Source of the DNA: QHXM01 sp032160165
GTDB taxonomy: Bacteria; Acidobacteriota; Blastocatellia; Pyrinomonadales; Pyrinomonadaceae
Assembly: GCA_032160165.1 (NCBI GenBank)
Contig: JAVHWA010000047.1
Span: 1 to 64,000 of the forward strand
Direction of reading: 5' to 3'
Length of the DNA: 64,000 nt
Position 1 is the first letter of the stretch. Every line of letters starts with the position of its first letter. This document shows positions 36,468-45,122 of the stretch, piece after piece. The notes under the pieces were generated by a model, which made no database searches, was not told the origin of the DNA, and worked only from the letters and a program-made list of their open reading frames with translations. The position numbers and the translations under genes were made by a program.

Positions 36468-37681
36468 AAAATAGTTCGAACAACTACGATGTGGTCATTG
36501 CAGGCGGTGGTCCCGCCGGCACCAGTGCGGCTATTCAGTTAGCGATGGCCGGCGCGCGCGTGCTGCTCGCTGAGCAGAAGAAGTTTCCACGCGCGAAGTT
36601 GTGCGGGGAATTTATTTCACCCGAATGCATTGAACACTTCGCGAGGCTCGGCGTCGATCAACGAATGGTCGAGGCGGGCGGGACCGAACTTTGCGAGACG
36701 GTTTTCTATTCAAGAAGTGGTCGGAAGGTGGGTGTCCCAAGCGAGTGGTTCGGTGGCGGAAAGGGAATGGCTTTGGGATTGAGCCGGGCCGAAATGGATG
36801 CTCGCCTTCTTTCGCGCGCGCGCGAAGCCGGTGTACGCGTCATGGAAGAGACGCAAGCAGTCGGTCTTCTGATGAAGGGAAAGCATGTCGACGGCGTACG
36901 GCTAAAGCGCAATGGAGAAGAGCTGGAAGTTGGCTCGCTGGCGGTGATAGACGCGACGGGCAGATCGCGTTCGCTTGCGCGCCGGACCGAAAGGGCATCT
37001 TCGAAGTCGGTGAGAAGAAGGAGTGCACCGTTGGTAGCGTTCAAAGCTCATCTTGAGAACTCGGGCGGCGATCCTCGGAGTTGCGAGATATATTTTTACC
37101 TTGGAGGATATGGTGGGCTGAACAGCATCGAGGGCGGCCTCAGCAATCTCTGCTTCATCGTCTCGGCAAGCGATGTGCGCGCGCACGGGGGCGATGCAGG
37201 TCTGGTGATGCGCAGCGTTGTAATGAAGAACCAGAGAGCGGCCGAGGCTCTCTCGGGCGCTCGTGTCTCATCGGAATGGCTCGCCGTCGCTCTTGAGAGT
37301 TTCGGTAGAGGAATCCTTATCCCTGCCTCGGGAATCATGGCAGTGGGCGACGCTGCATCGTTTATCGACCCATTTACAGGGAGCGGCATGTTGATGGCCC
37401 TCGAAAGCGGCGAGCTGGCGGCGCAAACCATCACTAACAATCTGACTGCCCTTCGAAAGGACGGATCTTTCGACGACCTGGCTCGCGAGTACCGCGTCCG
37501 ATATGATGAAATCTTCGGGACTCGATTGCGAATCTGTTCGTGGTTGCGTAGGGCCGCGTTCGTACCTCGCGTCGCGGAATCGATGATCTTCGCCCTGGGA
37601 GGGAGCCAACGGGTCCGCCGAATGCTGGCCCGTTCCACACGACGCAGGACCGAACGCGCTTCCGTGGGACGCAGCGCATAG
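36464..37681 (+). CDS. FAD-dependent oxidoreductase (geranylgeranyl-reductase-like)
   Basis: 405 residues, GTG start overlapping the methyltransferase stop. N-terminal VIAGGGPAGTSAAIQLAMAG binds FAD; AKLCGEFISPECIEHF and MAVGDAASFIDPFTGSGMLMALESGELAA are typical of the GGR/PHBH-like flavoproteins. With the ketosynthase and methyltransferase it forms a three-gene unit. The reaction (reduction, hydroxylation or oxidation of the product) is unknown. Confidence 0.85.
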   Translation: MKNSSNNYDVVIAGGGPAGTSAAIQLAMAGARVLLAEQKKFPRAKLCGEFISPECIEHFARLGVDQRMVEAGGTELCETVFYSRSGRKVGVPSEWFGGGKGMALGLSRAEMDARLLSRAREAGVRVMEETQAVGLLMKGKHVDGVRLKRNGEELEVGSLAVIDATGRSRSLARRTERASSKSVRRRSAPLVAFKAHLENSGGDPRSCEIYFYLGGYGGLNSIEGGLSNLCFIVSASDVRAHGGDAGLVMRSVVMKNQRAAEALSGARVSSEWLAVALESFGRGILIPASGIMAVGDAASFIDPFTGSGMLMALESGELAAQTITNNLTALRKDGSFDDLAREYRVRYDEIFGTRLRICSWLRRAAFVPRVAESMIFALGGSQRVRRMLARSTRRRTERASVGRSA

Positions 37682-37803
37682 AGATGTGATATCTTCTCGC
37701 AACACAGCTTTCACTTTCGCAATAACTTTCACAAACAGTGGGTCGACGATCAATCCGCGTAACCAGACCTTCCGCACAATCAGTTCGAGAGGAGTGAAGA
37801 TAA

Positions 37804-38709
37804 ATGAAGACCTGTCCGGCGTGTCACAGTACTTACGAGGACGCGCAGAATTTCTGCCTCAACGATGGCTCGACTCTTGTTAGCGCTTCAACCGGCGTGC
37901 CCGCATCCGCTATGCCGACCGAAAATATTTCCTATGACAGAAGTGCGGCGCGGACCCACGTGATGACCCCAACTCCGACGGTCGGCGCCAGCTATCCGCC
38001 GCCGATGCCTGCCCAGCCATCTCCATACATGATGCCTCCGCAGGTGAAGCGAAGTCCGTTGCCCTGGATTCTCGTTGGCGCTGTTGTACTGATTGCTGGG
38101 GTTGTCGGTATCGTTCTTGCCACCCGCAGCTCGAGTACTTCTACATCCTCAGGAGGCTCCACCACGACGTCCACCGGATCGTCAAGCGGATCGTCAAGCG
38201 GAACATCAACCGGAACAACTACAGGAACGACGTCCACTGCATCCGGCCTCCTCTATAACTCACCGGACGGTCGCTTCAGCATTACCCTGCCTCCGGGATT
38301 TAGTGAGTTCAAATCGGCTACGACCAAGCAGCCCACTCTGGCGGGAGACATCGAACTTACAATCCTTCAGACTGAGAACTCGCGCGGAGGGTGCATGGTC
38401 GGTTTCTCCGACTTTCCGGAAGCGTCGTTCCAGGGACGTACACCACAGAAAATGCTGGAAGACGGACGTGATGGGGCGTTGAGGAATATCGGAGGCACGC
38501 TCGAGAAGCAGGAGAACATAACAGTCCAGGGGAAGACGGGGATCTCGATCTATGGATCCGGCGCTTCCAGCGGCAGGACCTATTACGTTCGCTTCAATTT
38601 CATCCTCGATAAGCCGCGAGCGTATCAGGTCGGATTCCTCGCTTACGACAGGGCCGAGCTTGATAAGCCGGACATCAACGAGTACCTGAAATCCTTCACG
38701 TTGAAATGA
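37804..38709 (+). CDS. Zinc-ribbon, single-pass membrane protein
   Basis: 301 residues. An N-terminal CPACHSTYEDAQNFCLNDG zinc ribbon (Cys4, Cys7, Cys18) is followed by a Pro-rich linker, one membrane helix (about 84-106), a Ser/Thr/Gly-rich low-complexity linker (107-150) encoded by short imperfect DNA repeats, and an extracytoplasmic domain with SPDGRFSITLPPGF. The layout is common in acidobacterial genomes and its function is unknown. Confidence 0.7.
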   Translation: MKTCPACHSTYEDAQNFCLNDGSTLVSASTGVPASAMPTENISYDRSAARTHVMTPTPTVGASYPPPMPAQPSPYMMPPQVKRSPLPWILVGAVVLIAGVVGIVLATRSSSTSTSSGGSTTTSTGSSSGSSSGTSTGTTTGTTSTASGLLYNSPDGRFSITLPPGFSEFKSATTKQPTLAGDIELTILQTENSRGGCMVGFSDFPEASFQGRTPQKMLEDGRDGALRNIGGTLEKQENITVQGKTGISIYGSGASSGRTYYVRFNFILDKPRAYQVGFLAYDRAELDKPDINEYLKSFTLK

Positions 38710-39037
38710 GCGAAAGCGTTTGCTGATGTACATTTGAGACCGATCAAGGACTGCTCAGCTCCTGCTTTTCGCTTGCCACGCGTGTGTGTTTTGCGGTACA
38801 AAGACGGCGCGTCCATTTGATATTTTGCTCCCGGCGCTGATTATGGCTGTGCATGAGAACGCGAATAAACAGGCCATAACACACCAGGCGCTCTTGAGCC
38901 TTTCATCGCTTAACAACGATATCGTTTCCGCTGTCGCCGCGGGCTGCAATAGTCACCCTCTCTGACCGCTGCGAATGTTCGTCTCTGTAAATTAGCGATG
39001 CTTTGAGCCTGCCCAATTGAAATGTAAGGAGAAGACG
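38710..39037. other. Intergenic stretch without recognised content
   Basis: 328 bases between the zinc-ribbon gene and the receptor. Short open frames here have no family resemblance. An AAGGAG ribosome site (about 39025-39030) belongs to the downstream receptor. I see no terminator or clear promoter. Confidence 0.5.
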
Positions 39038-42000
39038 ATGATTCGAGTGTTCCCCTATCGATCCCTTTCCGCGTGCGTGCGATTTTTCATTCTTTGTTTG
39101 GCCATCCTCGCCTGTATCAGCGGCGCCTCTGCTCAGTCGCAATCGAATGCGGCAGACGTGCAGGGCTTCGTGCGCGATCCTCAAGGCTCAGTCGTGCAGA
39201 ATGCTACGGTGACCGCGCGAAATCCCGGGACCAATACCTCGCGCACGGCGACGACCAACGATGAAGGCTTTTACCAAATCACAAATCTACCACCGGGCGA
39301 CTACGAAGTGAGTGTAGAGGCAGCTAATTTCAAGCGCGCCGTGCTTCCAGCAGTCAAACTCACGGTGGGACAACGAGCAGACCTCGACATCAGTTTAGAG
39401 ATCGGACAGATCAGCGACACAGTTACAGTCACCAGCGCGAACACCGACGTGGTCGAGACTTCGCGCACGGCCGTGGCGACAACGATTGATCAGCAGCGAA
39501 TTGACAACCTGCCGATAAACGAACGCAACTACCTTTCATTCGCCCTCACGACTTCGACCGTAGGACGCGACAACGGCCGTCCCATCGGGCCGGCGCCCAC
39601 CTCCGGGTTGAATTTCGGCGGACAGCGCGGGCGCTCCAATCTCGTGCAGGTAGACGGTGCGGACAACACGGACAATTCGGTCAACGCCTCGCGCTCGACC
39701 GTTTCGCAAGAGGCGGTGCAGGAGTTTCAAGTCGTCAGCAATTCTTACGCAGCAGAGTTTGGGCGCGCGGCGGGCGGCGTCGTCAACGTAGTCACCAAGA
39801 GCGGCACCAATGACTTCCGCGGCAACATCTTTGGGTTCATCCGCCATAAGAGCATCCAGGCGAACAACGCCTTCGCGCCATTGGATTTTCTGCGAAGTCA
39901 GGGAGAGGACAAAGCGCCCTTTACGCGAGGACAGTACGGCGTAACGCTGGGCGGCCCGCTGGCCAAAGACCGTACGTTCGTCTTCTTTGCAGTCGAACAA
40001 CGTCGACGTAACGAATCGGGTTTCTTCACCAGCAACGTCTCGCAGGACCTGACTTCGTCGGCAACTATTCCTGTTATTCCTGCGGGAGGCGGACTCTTCC
40101 TCAACCCGGTCGCGCGAACCTTTAACAATCTAAGGCCGGACCAGGTGACTTTCATCAACAGCCTGGTTGCCACCGGCACCGCAGCAGGAGTCTGCGGGGC
40201 GAGAGCTTACGCATTTTTCGCGTCGAGCGGAGGATCGACCGGCCTGCTGGGAACCAATCCGTTGGCCAGCCCGAATGACGGTAGTGTGTGTCCGGCGATC
40301 TCTCCTATCTTGCCGGGCACGATTGGTCCGCGCTTCCTACTCTCTGGCGCGCCTGTTCCCATCGGCACCGTCAACGCCCAGGGCCTGCCCATCGCGTTTC
40401 GTGCTTTGAACAGTCTGCAAAAGATTTTCCCCGTGACGGAGCGAACTACGTTCACTTCCTTCCGTCTGGATCACAATATCAACAAGAGCAACCTGTTCAC
40501 CTTCCGCTTCGGCTACAATCCATCAGACTTAACGGGCATTCAGGTCGAATCGCAAAACCAGTCTCTGGGGCAGAACGATTTTTCGCGCACGGGCATTCAG
40601 AACCTGCGTGACTATTCAGCAGTGGCCTCGCTCAACTCGACACTGTCGAGCAGGATGGTCAACGAAGCTCGCTTCAATTTCGGCGAGAGGCGCGCGATCT
40701 TCAAATCGCAGAACGGCGATGCGGTTGCCGTCAACGTCAACGGCGCGGCCTTCTTTGGTCGCGAGCTCTTCTCTCCAGTCAATCGTACTGAGACCCGTTA
40801 CCAGTACACCGACAATCTCAATATCATCGCCGGCAACCACTCGCTCAAGTTCGGCGGCGACGTCAATTACATCAGAATCCCCGAAGCCATCTTTGAATTG
40901 AACTTCGCGGGACTCTTCAACTTCGGCGGTGTGTCGGCGGCAACGCTGCTTGGTGCTAGTTTCAATCAAGCTCCCGGTTGCACGCCCGGCGCTCTCAATT
41001 GCGCGCCTGATTTCACCCCGGTTCAGCAGTACGGTCTCGGATTTCCCTCGACTTACGTTCAGGGGTTCGGCAACCCGGTGAGCCAGTTGAGTAACAAGCC
41101 CATTGCTTTCTTCGGACAGGATTCATGGAAAGTCAGACCGAATCTGACTTTCAATTACGGGTTGCGTTATGACGTTGAGTACACCCAGCAGATCGCGCCG
41201 ACGCCGTTCGTCGATCCGCTCTCGGGCATAAATCTCGCAGTCGGCGACATTCTTTCCGCACAAGATGCTATTGGCGTTCAGCAGGGCTTCCCGCGCGATA
41301 AGAACAATTGGGCCCCCCGCTTTGCTCTGGCATGGGACCCGTGGAACAATAGTAAGACGGTGATTCGTGCCGCCATCGGACTCTTTTACGATCACCCCTT
41401 GCTGGCTGTCGGATTCAACTCCGACATCGCGGACGCTGTCCAACAACAGCAGTTCGTCGGCATCTCCGGCAGTCCGGACTCGCGCCAACTTCTTAATGCC
41501 ACGCAAGTCTTTCAAGGCACAGTCTGCAACGGCACGGCCTCGGGAGCAGCCAATCCGATCTGCCTCGCTCAGGGACTTCCCGCCACCTTTTTCACGCCCG
41601 GTGTTGCGCCCGGTGCGCAGTATCAGTTCGGACGCCAGCGTTTCAACGACCAGACGTTTCCGGGCTTCGGGCCAGTGTTGCCCTTCACGCTGCCCGTCTC
41701 AAAAAACTTTGAGTATGCGTCCGCCACTCAAGCCAACTTCACAGTCGAGCACCAGTTGACGAAGGATATGTCGCTGACGGCCAGCTACCTCTTCGTCGGT
41801 ACGCATCATTTGCCGCACCCGCTGGACATCAACGCGCCAAATATTGGATTACAGATCGCGAACTTCCAGCGATTCGCCAACCGCGCACCTGCGAACACCA
41901 GTGAAGTCGCACTCGTGGGAGTTTTCCCCACGACCGGCGCGGGATCGACTCCCGGCTCGACCTTCACCAACCCGTTCACGGGCGAGACATTTGCGACGGT

Positions 42001-42898
42001 CATTCCTGGGTTCATCGTACAGGGCCCGCGCGGTCGCGTGATCTCTCCGGCAGCGGCCAACTTCTTCCGTCCGAACGCGCCCAACTACTTCCTGGTGCAG
42101 GCGCTGACGGGCTTAACACCCGCGGCCTTTAATACTTTCCTGCCGGGAACACTGCGCTCTCCCGGCGTGGTCTCGCCCTTCGGCGCGGTCAACGCTCAGG
42201 TCTCCGACGGCAATTCGAACTACAACGCCATGAACCTGGATTTGAAGCGACGCTTCTCAAATAACTTCCAGTTCCTGGCGAGCTACACCTGGTCGCATTC
42301 GATTGACGATTCGTCAGACCTGCAGACGTTGCTCCTGCCGCAGGACAACAACAACTTCCGCGCAGAGCGCGCAAACTCGCTGTTTGACCAGCGCCATCGA
42401 TTTGTTTTCAGCGCCGTCGTCGCTTCGCCGGAGAAGTGGCGTTCGGGAAGCGGGATGCAGCGGTTTTTCGCGGACTTCACGGTCGCTCCGATATTTGAAA
42501 TCTCGTCCGGGCGCCCATTCAATATTCTCAGCGGCGTTGACACCAATAACGATCAGTCCAACCAGACGGACCGTCCCAACGTCAATTCCGATGGCACGCT
42601 CTCGGTGCCCGTTGCATTCACTACCGGAAGCCTGGGGCGCAACAGCGGCATCACTCACTCGTATTCTTCGCTCGACATGCGGCTGTCGCGTGTGATCCGT
42701 TTCGGCGAACGTGTGCGATTGAATGTGATTGCAGAGGGCTTTAATCTCTTCAATCGATTCAACGAAGCTGCGGCATCGGCCTTCGTGCAGGATGTCCGCG
42801 CCTTCAATCAGCGGTCAGGCAACGGGGCCTACTACAGCCGCCCCACGGCGGCATTCGATCCACGACAGTTCCAGTTTGGGTTGAAGCTGAATTTCTAG
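39038..42898 (+). CDS. Oar-like TonB-dependent outer-membrane receptor
   Basis: About 1286 residues from ATG 39038, chosen over an upstream TTG because of the AAGGAG site. A signal peptide ends near GASAQ. A carboxypeptidase-regulatory-like domain follows (about 35-125, VQGFVRDPQGSVVQNATVTA), then a plug domain (RQVDGADNTDNS region, EFGRAAGGVVNVVTKSGTNDFRG) and a long beta barrel ending in LKLNF with terminal Phe. This class of large Oar-like receptor is strongly expanded in Acidobacteriota. The ligand is not predictable. A strong terminator follows. Confidence 0.92.
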   Translation: MIRVFPYRSLSACVRFFILCLAILACISGASAQSQSNAADVQGFVRDPQGSVVQNATVTARNPGTNTSRTATTNDEGFYQITNLPPGDYEVSVEAANFKRAVLPAVKLTVGQRADLDISLEIGQISDTVTVTSANTDVVETSRTAVATTIDQQRIDNLPINERNYLSFALTTSTVGRDNGRPIGPAPTSGLNFGGQRGRSNLVQVDGADNTDNSVNASRSTVSQEAVQEFQVVSNSYAAEFGRAAGGVVNVVTKSGTNDFRGNIFGFIRHKSIQANNAFAPLDFLRSQGEDKAPFTRGQYGVTLGGPLAKDRTFVFFAVEQRRRNESGFFTSNVSQDLTSSATIPVIPAGGGLFLNPVARTFNNLRPDQVTFINSLVATGTAAGVCGARAYAFFASSGGSTGLLGTNPLASPNDGSVCPAISPILPGTIGPRFLLSGAPVPIGTVNAQGLPIAFRALNSLQKIFPVTERTTFTSFRLDHNINKSNLFTFRFGYNPSDLTGIQVESQNQSLGQNDFSRTGIQNLRDYSAVASLNSTLSSRMVNEARFNFGERRAIFKSQNGDAVAVNVNGAAFFGRELFSPVNRTETRYQYTDNLNIIAGNHSLKFGGDVNYIRIPEAIFELNFAGLFNFGGVSAATLLGASFNQAPGCTPGALNCAPDFTPVQQYGLGFPSTYVQGFGNPVSQLSNKPIAFFGQDSWKVRPNLTFNYGLRYDVEYTQQIAPTPFVDPLSGINLAVGDILSAQDAIGVQQGFPRDKNNWAPRFALAWDPWNNSKTVIRAAIGLFYDHPLLAVGFNSDIADAVQQQQFVGISGSPDSRQLLNATQVFQGTVCNGTASGAANPICLAQGLPATFFTPGVAPGAQYQFGRQRFNDQTFPGFGPVLPFTLPVSKNFEYASATQANFTVEHQLTKDMSLTASYLFVGTHHLPHPLDINAPNIGLQIANFQRFANRAPANTSEVALVGVFPTTGAGSTPGSTFTNPFTGETFATVIPGFIVQGPRGRVISPAAANFFRPNAPNYFLVQALTGLTPAAFNTFLPGTLRSPGVVSPFGAVNAQVSDGNSNYNAMNLDLKRRFSNNFQFLASYTWSHSIDDSSDLQTLLLPQDNNNFRAERANSLFDQRHRFVFSAVVASPEKWRSGSGMQRFFADFTVAPIFEISSGRPFNILSGVDTNNDQSNQTDRPNVNSDGTLSVPVAFTTGSLGRNSGITHSYSSLDMRLSRVIRFGERVRLNVIAEGFNLFNRFNEAAASAFVQDVRAFNQRSGNGAYYSRPTAAFDPRQFQFGLKLNF

Positions 42899-42919
42899 TC
42901 AGCCAGGCACGAAGTAACG

Positions 42920-42964
42920 ACGGGGCGCGTAAACTTCTCAGAGTTTACGCGCCCCGTTTGTTTT
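42920..42964. terminator. Strong terminator after the receptor gene
   Basis: Perfect 16-bp stem: 42920-42935 inverted at 42942-42957, six-base loop, followed by TTTGTTTT. Confidence 0.92.
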
Positions 42965-43072
42965 CCAGTGCGCCGACTCGTCGGCGCGTTCGAGGCCACG
43001 TGTCTGCACGGGAGAAATGTCAGTATCGGTTTTTTCGCTCGAAGCCTCGCACCAGGCGCGACGTAAACTCGA

Positions 43073-43291
43073 TCACCTCGAGAGAGAGGTTGTTGCGCGG
43101 CCCTTGGCATCCCTAAGCTCGGTCAGATACCGTTGCTCATGCCCGAGACCTAGCCTGCGAAGCAACTCCGCCGTCGGATCGGGATAGGTTTCTTTGGTGA
43201 CATTTCCCGCGGCCTCTTCACGATTGAGCGTCCCAATATGTTGGCAGGCGAGGAAATTTGCTATGTCAGTTGCGAAGTACATGAGGAACAT
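43073..43291 (-). pseudogene. N-terminal remnant of a TM0106-type RecB-like nuclease
   Basis: About 72 residues from ATG 43291. The sequence FATDIANFLACQHIGTLNR, then YPDPTAELLRRLGLGHEQRYLTELRDAKG, resembles the N-terminus of TM0106-family RecB-like nucleases, which normally run beyond 400 residues. Here it ends after GRATTSLSR with no nuclease core, so it is a truncated leftover. The open frame upstream to 43495 is not typical of the family. Confidence 0.6.
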
Positions 43292-43465
43292 TGGGCGAAT
43301 ACCGTGCGCAGAGATACTTCTCGAAATAGCCTCGAGAATCAAGTCTGTTGTGAAGCTTTGAAAGTGTGGCGAGATACTGGGGATGTGAGGCAGAATGACA
43401 TCCCGGGATCTGCATGAACCTACGGCAAGGCTCCCTGAAGAGTAGCAATCACGGAGACAAGCTAA

Positions 43466-44227
43466 TTGACGAAGATCGTGGCATCGACACCACAATCGTC
43501 CTTGAAGAGGAACTGTGCGGCTACAACCTGCAAGAGTCTCCTTGCGCTACCAAACAGGTCGCTCCTTCGTCTTACTCAAACCTTGGGGCGGTCTGAAGAT
43601 GACAGTATACGTTTCGAGACCGTCTGTGAATGCGATGGGTCATACTGCGGAGCCCACCACGGAAACTGCGGAAACTTGCGCATCCTTAACATTGCGTCGT
43701 CCCGCCGAGCCATAGCGTGTGTGCCGTGCACCAAAGCCCATGGAGGCCTTCTCCTTGCCGAGAAGGCACGCCAGCGAAAGGTTCCCGACTCAATTGAAAT
43801 TGACGAAGCCCTAAGGCGCATTTACCGACAGCCTAACGAGTACGACCTATATGGATCAACGTATCCTCGCTTGACGCTCAGCCAGCTCGCGCAGCGCTTC
43901 AGGCGGACAAGGAGCTATCTGCGAAGGAGGGCCGAGGAGTTGAATCTGACGCAAAGGCAGGTGAAACCGTATCCGAAGTGGACGGAGACCGAGGAGAGGA
44001 TTGTGGAGAGACACGCGCACCTGTCTCCGACAGTCATCCACCAGAAACTGAAGAACGATGGCTACGAGCGCACCGTGGTGGCTATCCGTGATCGAATCTC
44101 CTTACTCAGGTTTAGGCAACGGGCGCGGACAAGGTTGCCGCATGGTTCCTCGATAGCGACTATGATGGTTGGACCTTCTGCATTACTCAGGCGTTCTTCC
44201 CCGACCGTACAGCATGGGACAAACTGA
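43466..44227 (+). pseudogene. Possible DNA-binding protein fragment, 3' end fused into foreign sequence
   Basis: Open frame of 253 codons from a weak TTG; the true start is uncertain. The middle part (SIEIDEALRRIYRQ, then TLSQLAQRFRRTRSYLRRRA and a second unit WTETEERIVERHAHLSPTVI) resembles two helix-turn-helix-like units seen in proteins of mobile or phage regions. A Cys/His cluster (CECDGSYCGAHHGNC) precedes them. From about 44110 the DNA is, in another frame, the methyltransferase remnant, so the last ~38 codons are probably read-through. Confidence 0.4.
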
Positions 44228-44391
44228 GTCGAGCGTTGAACGGACCCGGCGGAGTCATCGACGAAGATCGATTCGCGGCGCTGAGTGGAACCGTGTCTCT
44301 GTCTTTTCCCGCTGGGGAGAACAAGACAGTGGCGATCAAAGTAATTGATCCGCGCGGGAACGAAGTGATGAGAGTGCATAGACTTTCTTAG
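44116..44391 (+). pseudogene. C-terminal remnant of a site-specific DNA methyltransferase (Mod)
   Basis: After a TAG at 44113 an open frame without start codon encodes DKVAAWFLDSDYDGWTFCIT, FFPDRTAWDKLSRALN, FAALSGTVSLSFPAGENKT and VIDPRGNEVMRVHRLS, ending at TAG 44389-44391. I recognise this as the C-terminal end of type III-like DNA methyltransferases that accompany restriction subunits of the kind at 45123. The catalytic motifs (DPPY, FxGxG) lie in the missing part. Confidence 0.65.
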
Positions 44392-44441
44392 CCCTTAACA
44401 CCCCCTCTCGGCCATACATCAATATTGATGTTGCTGCCATA

Positions 44442-44792
44442 ATGGAATTTAGCGTAGAATTCTATGAGACCAGCGCCGGAAGATGTCCGGTGCAGGAGTT
44501 TCTTAATGAACTCAAGGGCAGCGACCCGGATGATTTTGCCGCTGTGCTGGCGGGTTTGGGAAAGTTACGGGATCGGAAGTACCAGCGCGAGCCGCTTTCA
44601 AAGGCGATTGGTGAGGGGCTATTCGAGTTACGCCACGTCGGTAAATTGAACACGCGCGTCCTATGGTTTTTCATGAAAGGCCGACGCATCATCGCCGTCC
44701 ACGGGATTCGCAGCAAAGGCCAGGCGATTGCCGATCACGATTTGCGCGCGGCGCGCCAAAGGATGGCTGATTGGCTCAACAGAGGAAAGTAA
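44442..44792 (+). CDS. RelE/Gp49-like toxin of a type II toxin-antitoxin system
   Basis: 116 residues of the phage-derived Gp49-like/HigB branch of RelE-ParE toxins: EFYETSAGRCPVQEFLNEL, then GEGLFELRHVGKLNTRVLWFF and IIAVHGIRSKGQAI. Such toxins usually cleave mRNA at the ribosome. The TAA shares a base with the ATG of the antitoxin, giving the toxin-first order typical of HigBA. Confidence 0.85.
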   Translation: MEFSVEFYETSAGRCPVQEFLNELKGSDPDDFAAVLAGLGKLRDRKYQREPLSKAIGEGLFELRHVGKLNTRVLWFFMKGRRIIAVHGIRSKGQAIADHDLRAARQRMADWLNRGK

Positions 44793-45106
44793 TGAAGAAG
44801 ACCAATTTCGATCGATATTTGGATGAACAGATGAAAGACCCGGCGTTTGCGGGGCGCTTTGAACAAGCGGGCGAAGCGTGGGACGTGGCGTTGCAGCTTA
44901 CGGCGCTTCGTCAGCAGGCGGGGCTTTCGCAAAAGGAACTCGCTCGACGTTTGAAGACTTCTCAGCAGCATATTAGCCGCCTAGAGTCGCCCGGTTACGA
45001 AGGGCATTCACTGGCAAATCTGCGAAAGGTTGCGGGCGTCCTCCACGCGCGTGTGCGGGTGACTTTCGAGCCTGACGAACCATCCAGTAAGAGAAAAACT
45101 AGATGA
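44792..45106 (+). CDS. XRE-family antitoxin (HigA-like)
   Basis: 104 residues from ATG 44792 (TAATG overlap with the toxin). A Cro/C1-type helix-turn-helix lies at about 38-70 (RQQAGLSQKELARRLKTSQQHISRLE). It should neutralise the toxin and repress the pair. Position between a methyltransferase remnant and the restriction gene suggests it was inserted in, or is part of, the restriction operon. Confidence 0.87.
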   Translation: MKKTNFDRYLDEQMKDPAFAGRFEQAGEAWDVALQLTALRQQAGLSQKELARRLKTSQQHISRLESPGYEGHSLANLRKVAGVLHARVRVTFEPDEPSSKRKTR

Positions 45107-45122
45107 ATTGTAGTCTCTCCCG

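Noticed and set aside
38150..38240. Short direct repeats that might suggest a small repeat array or CRISPR
   Set aside because: They encode the Ser/Thr/Gly linker of a real protein; there are no uniform spacers.
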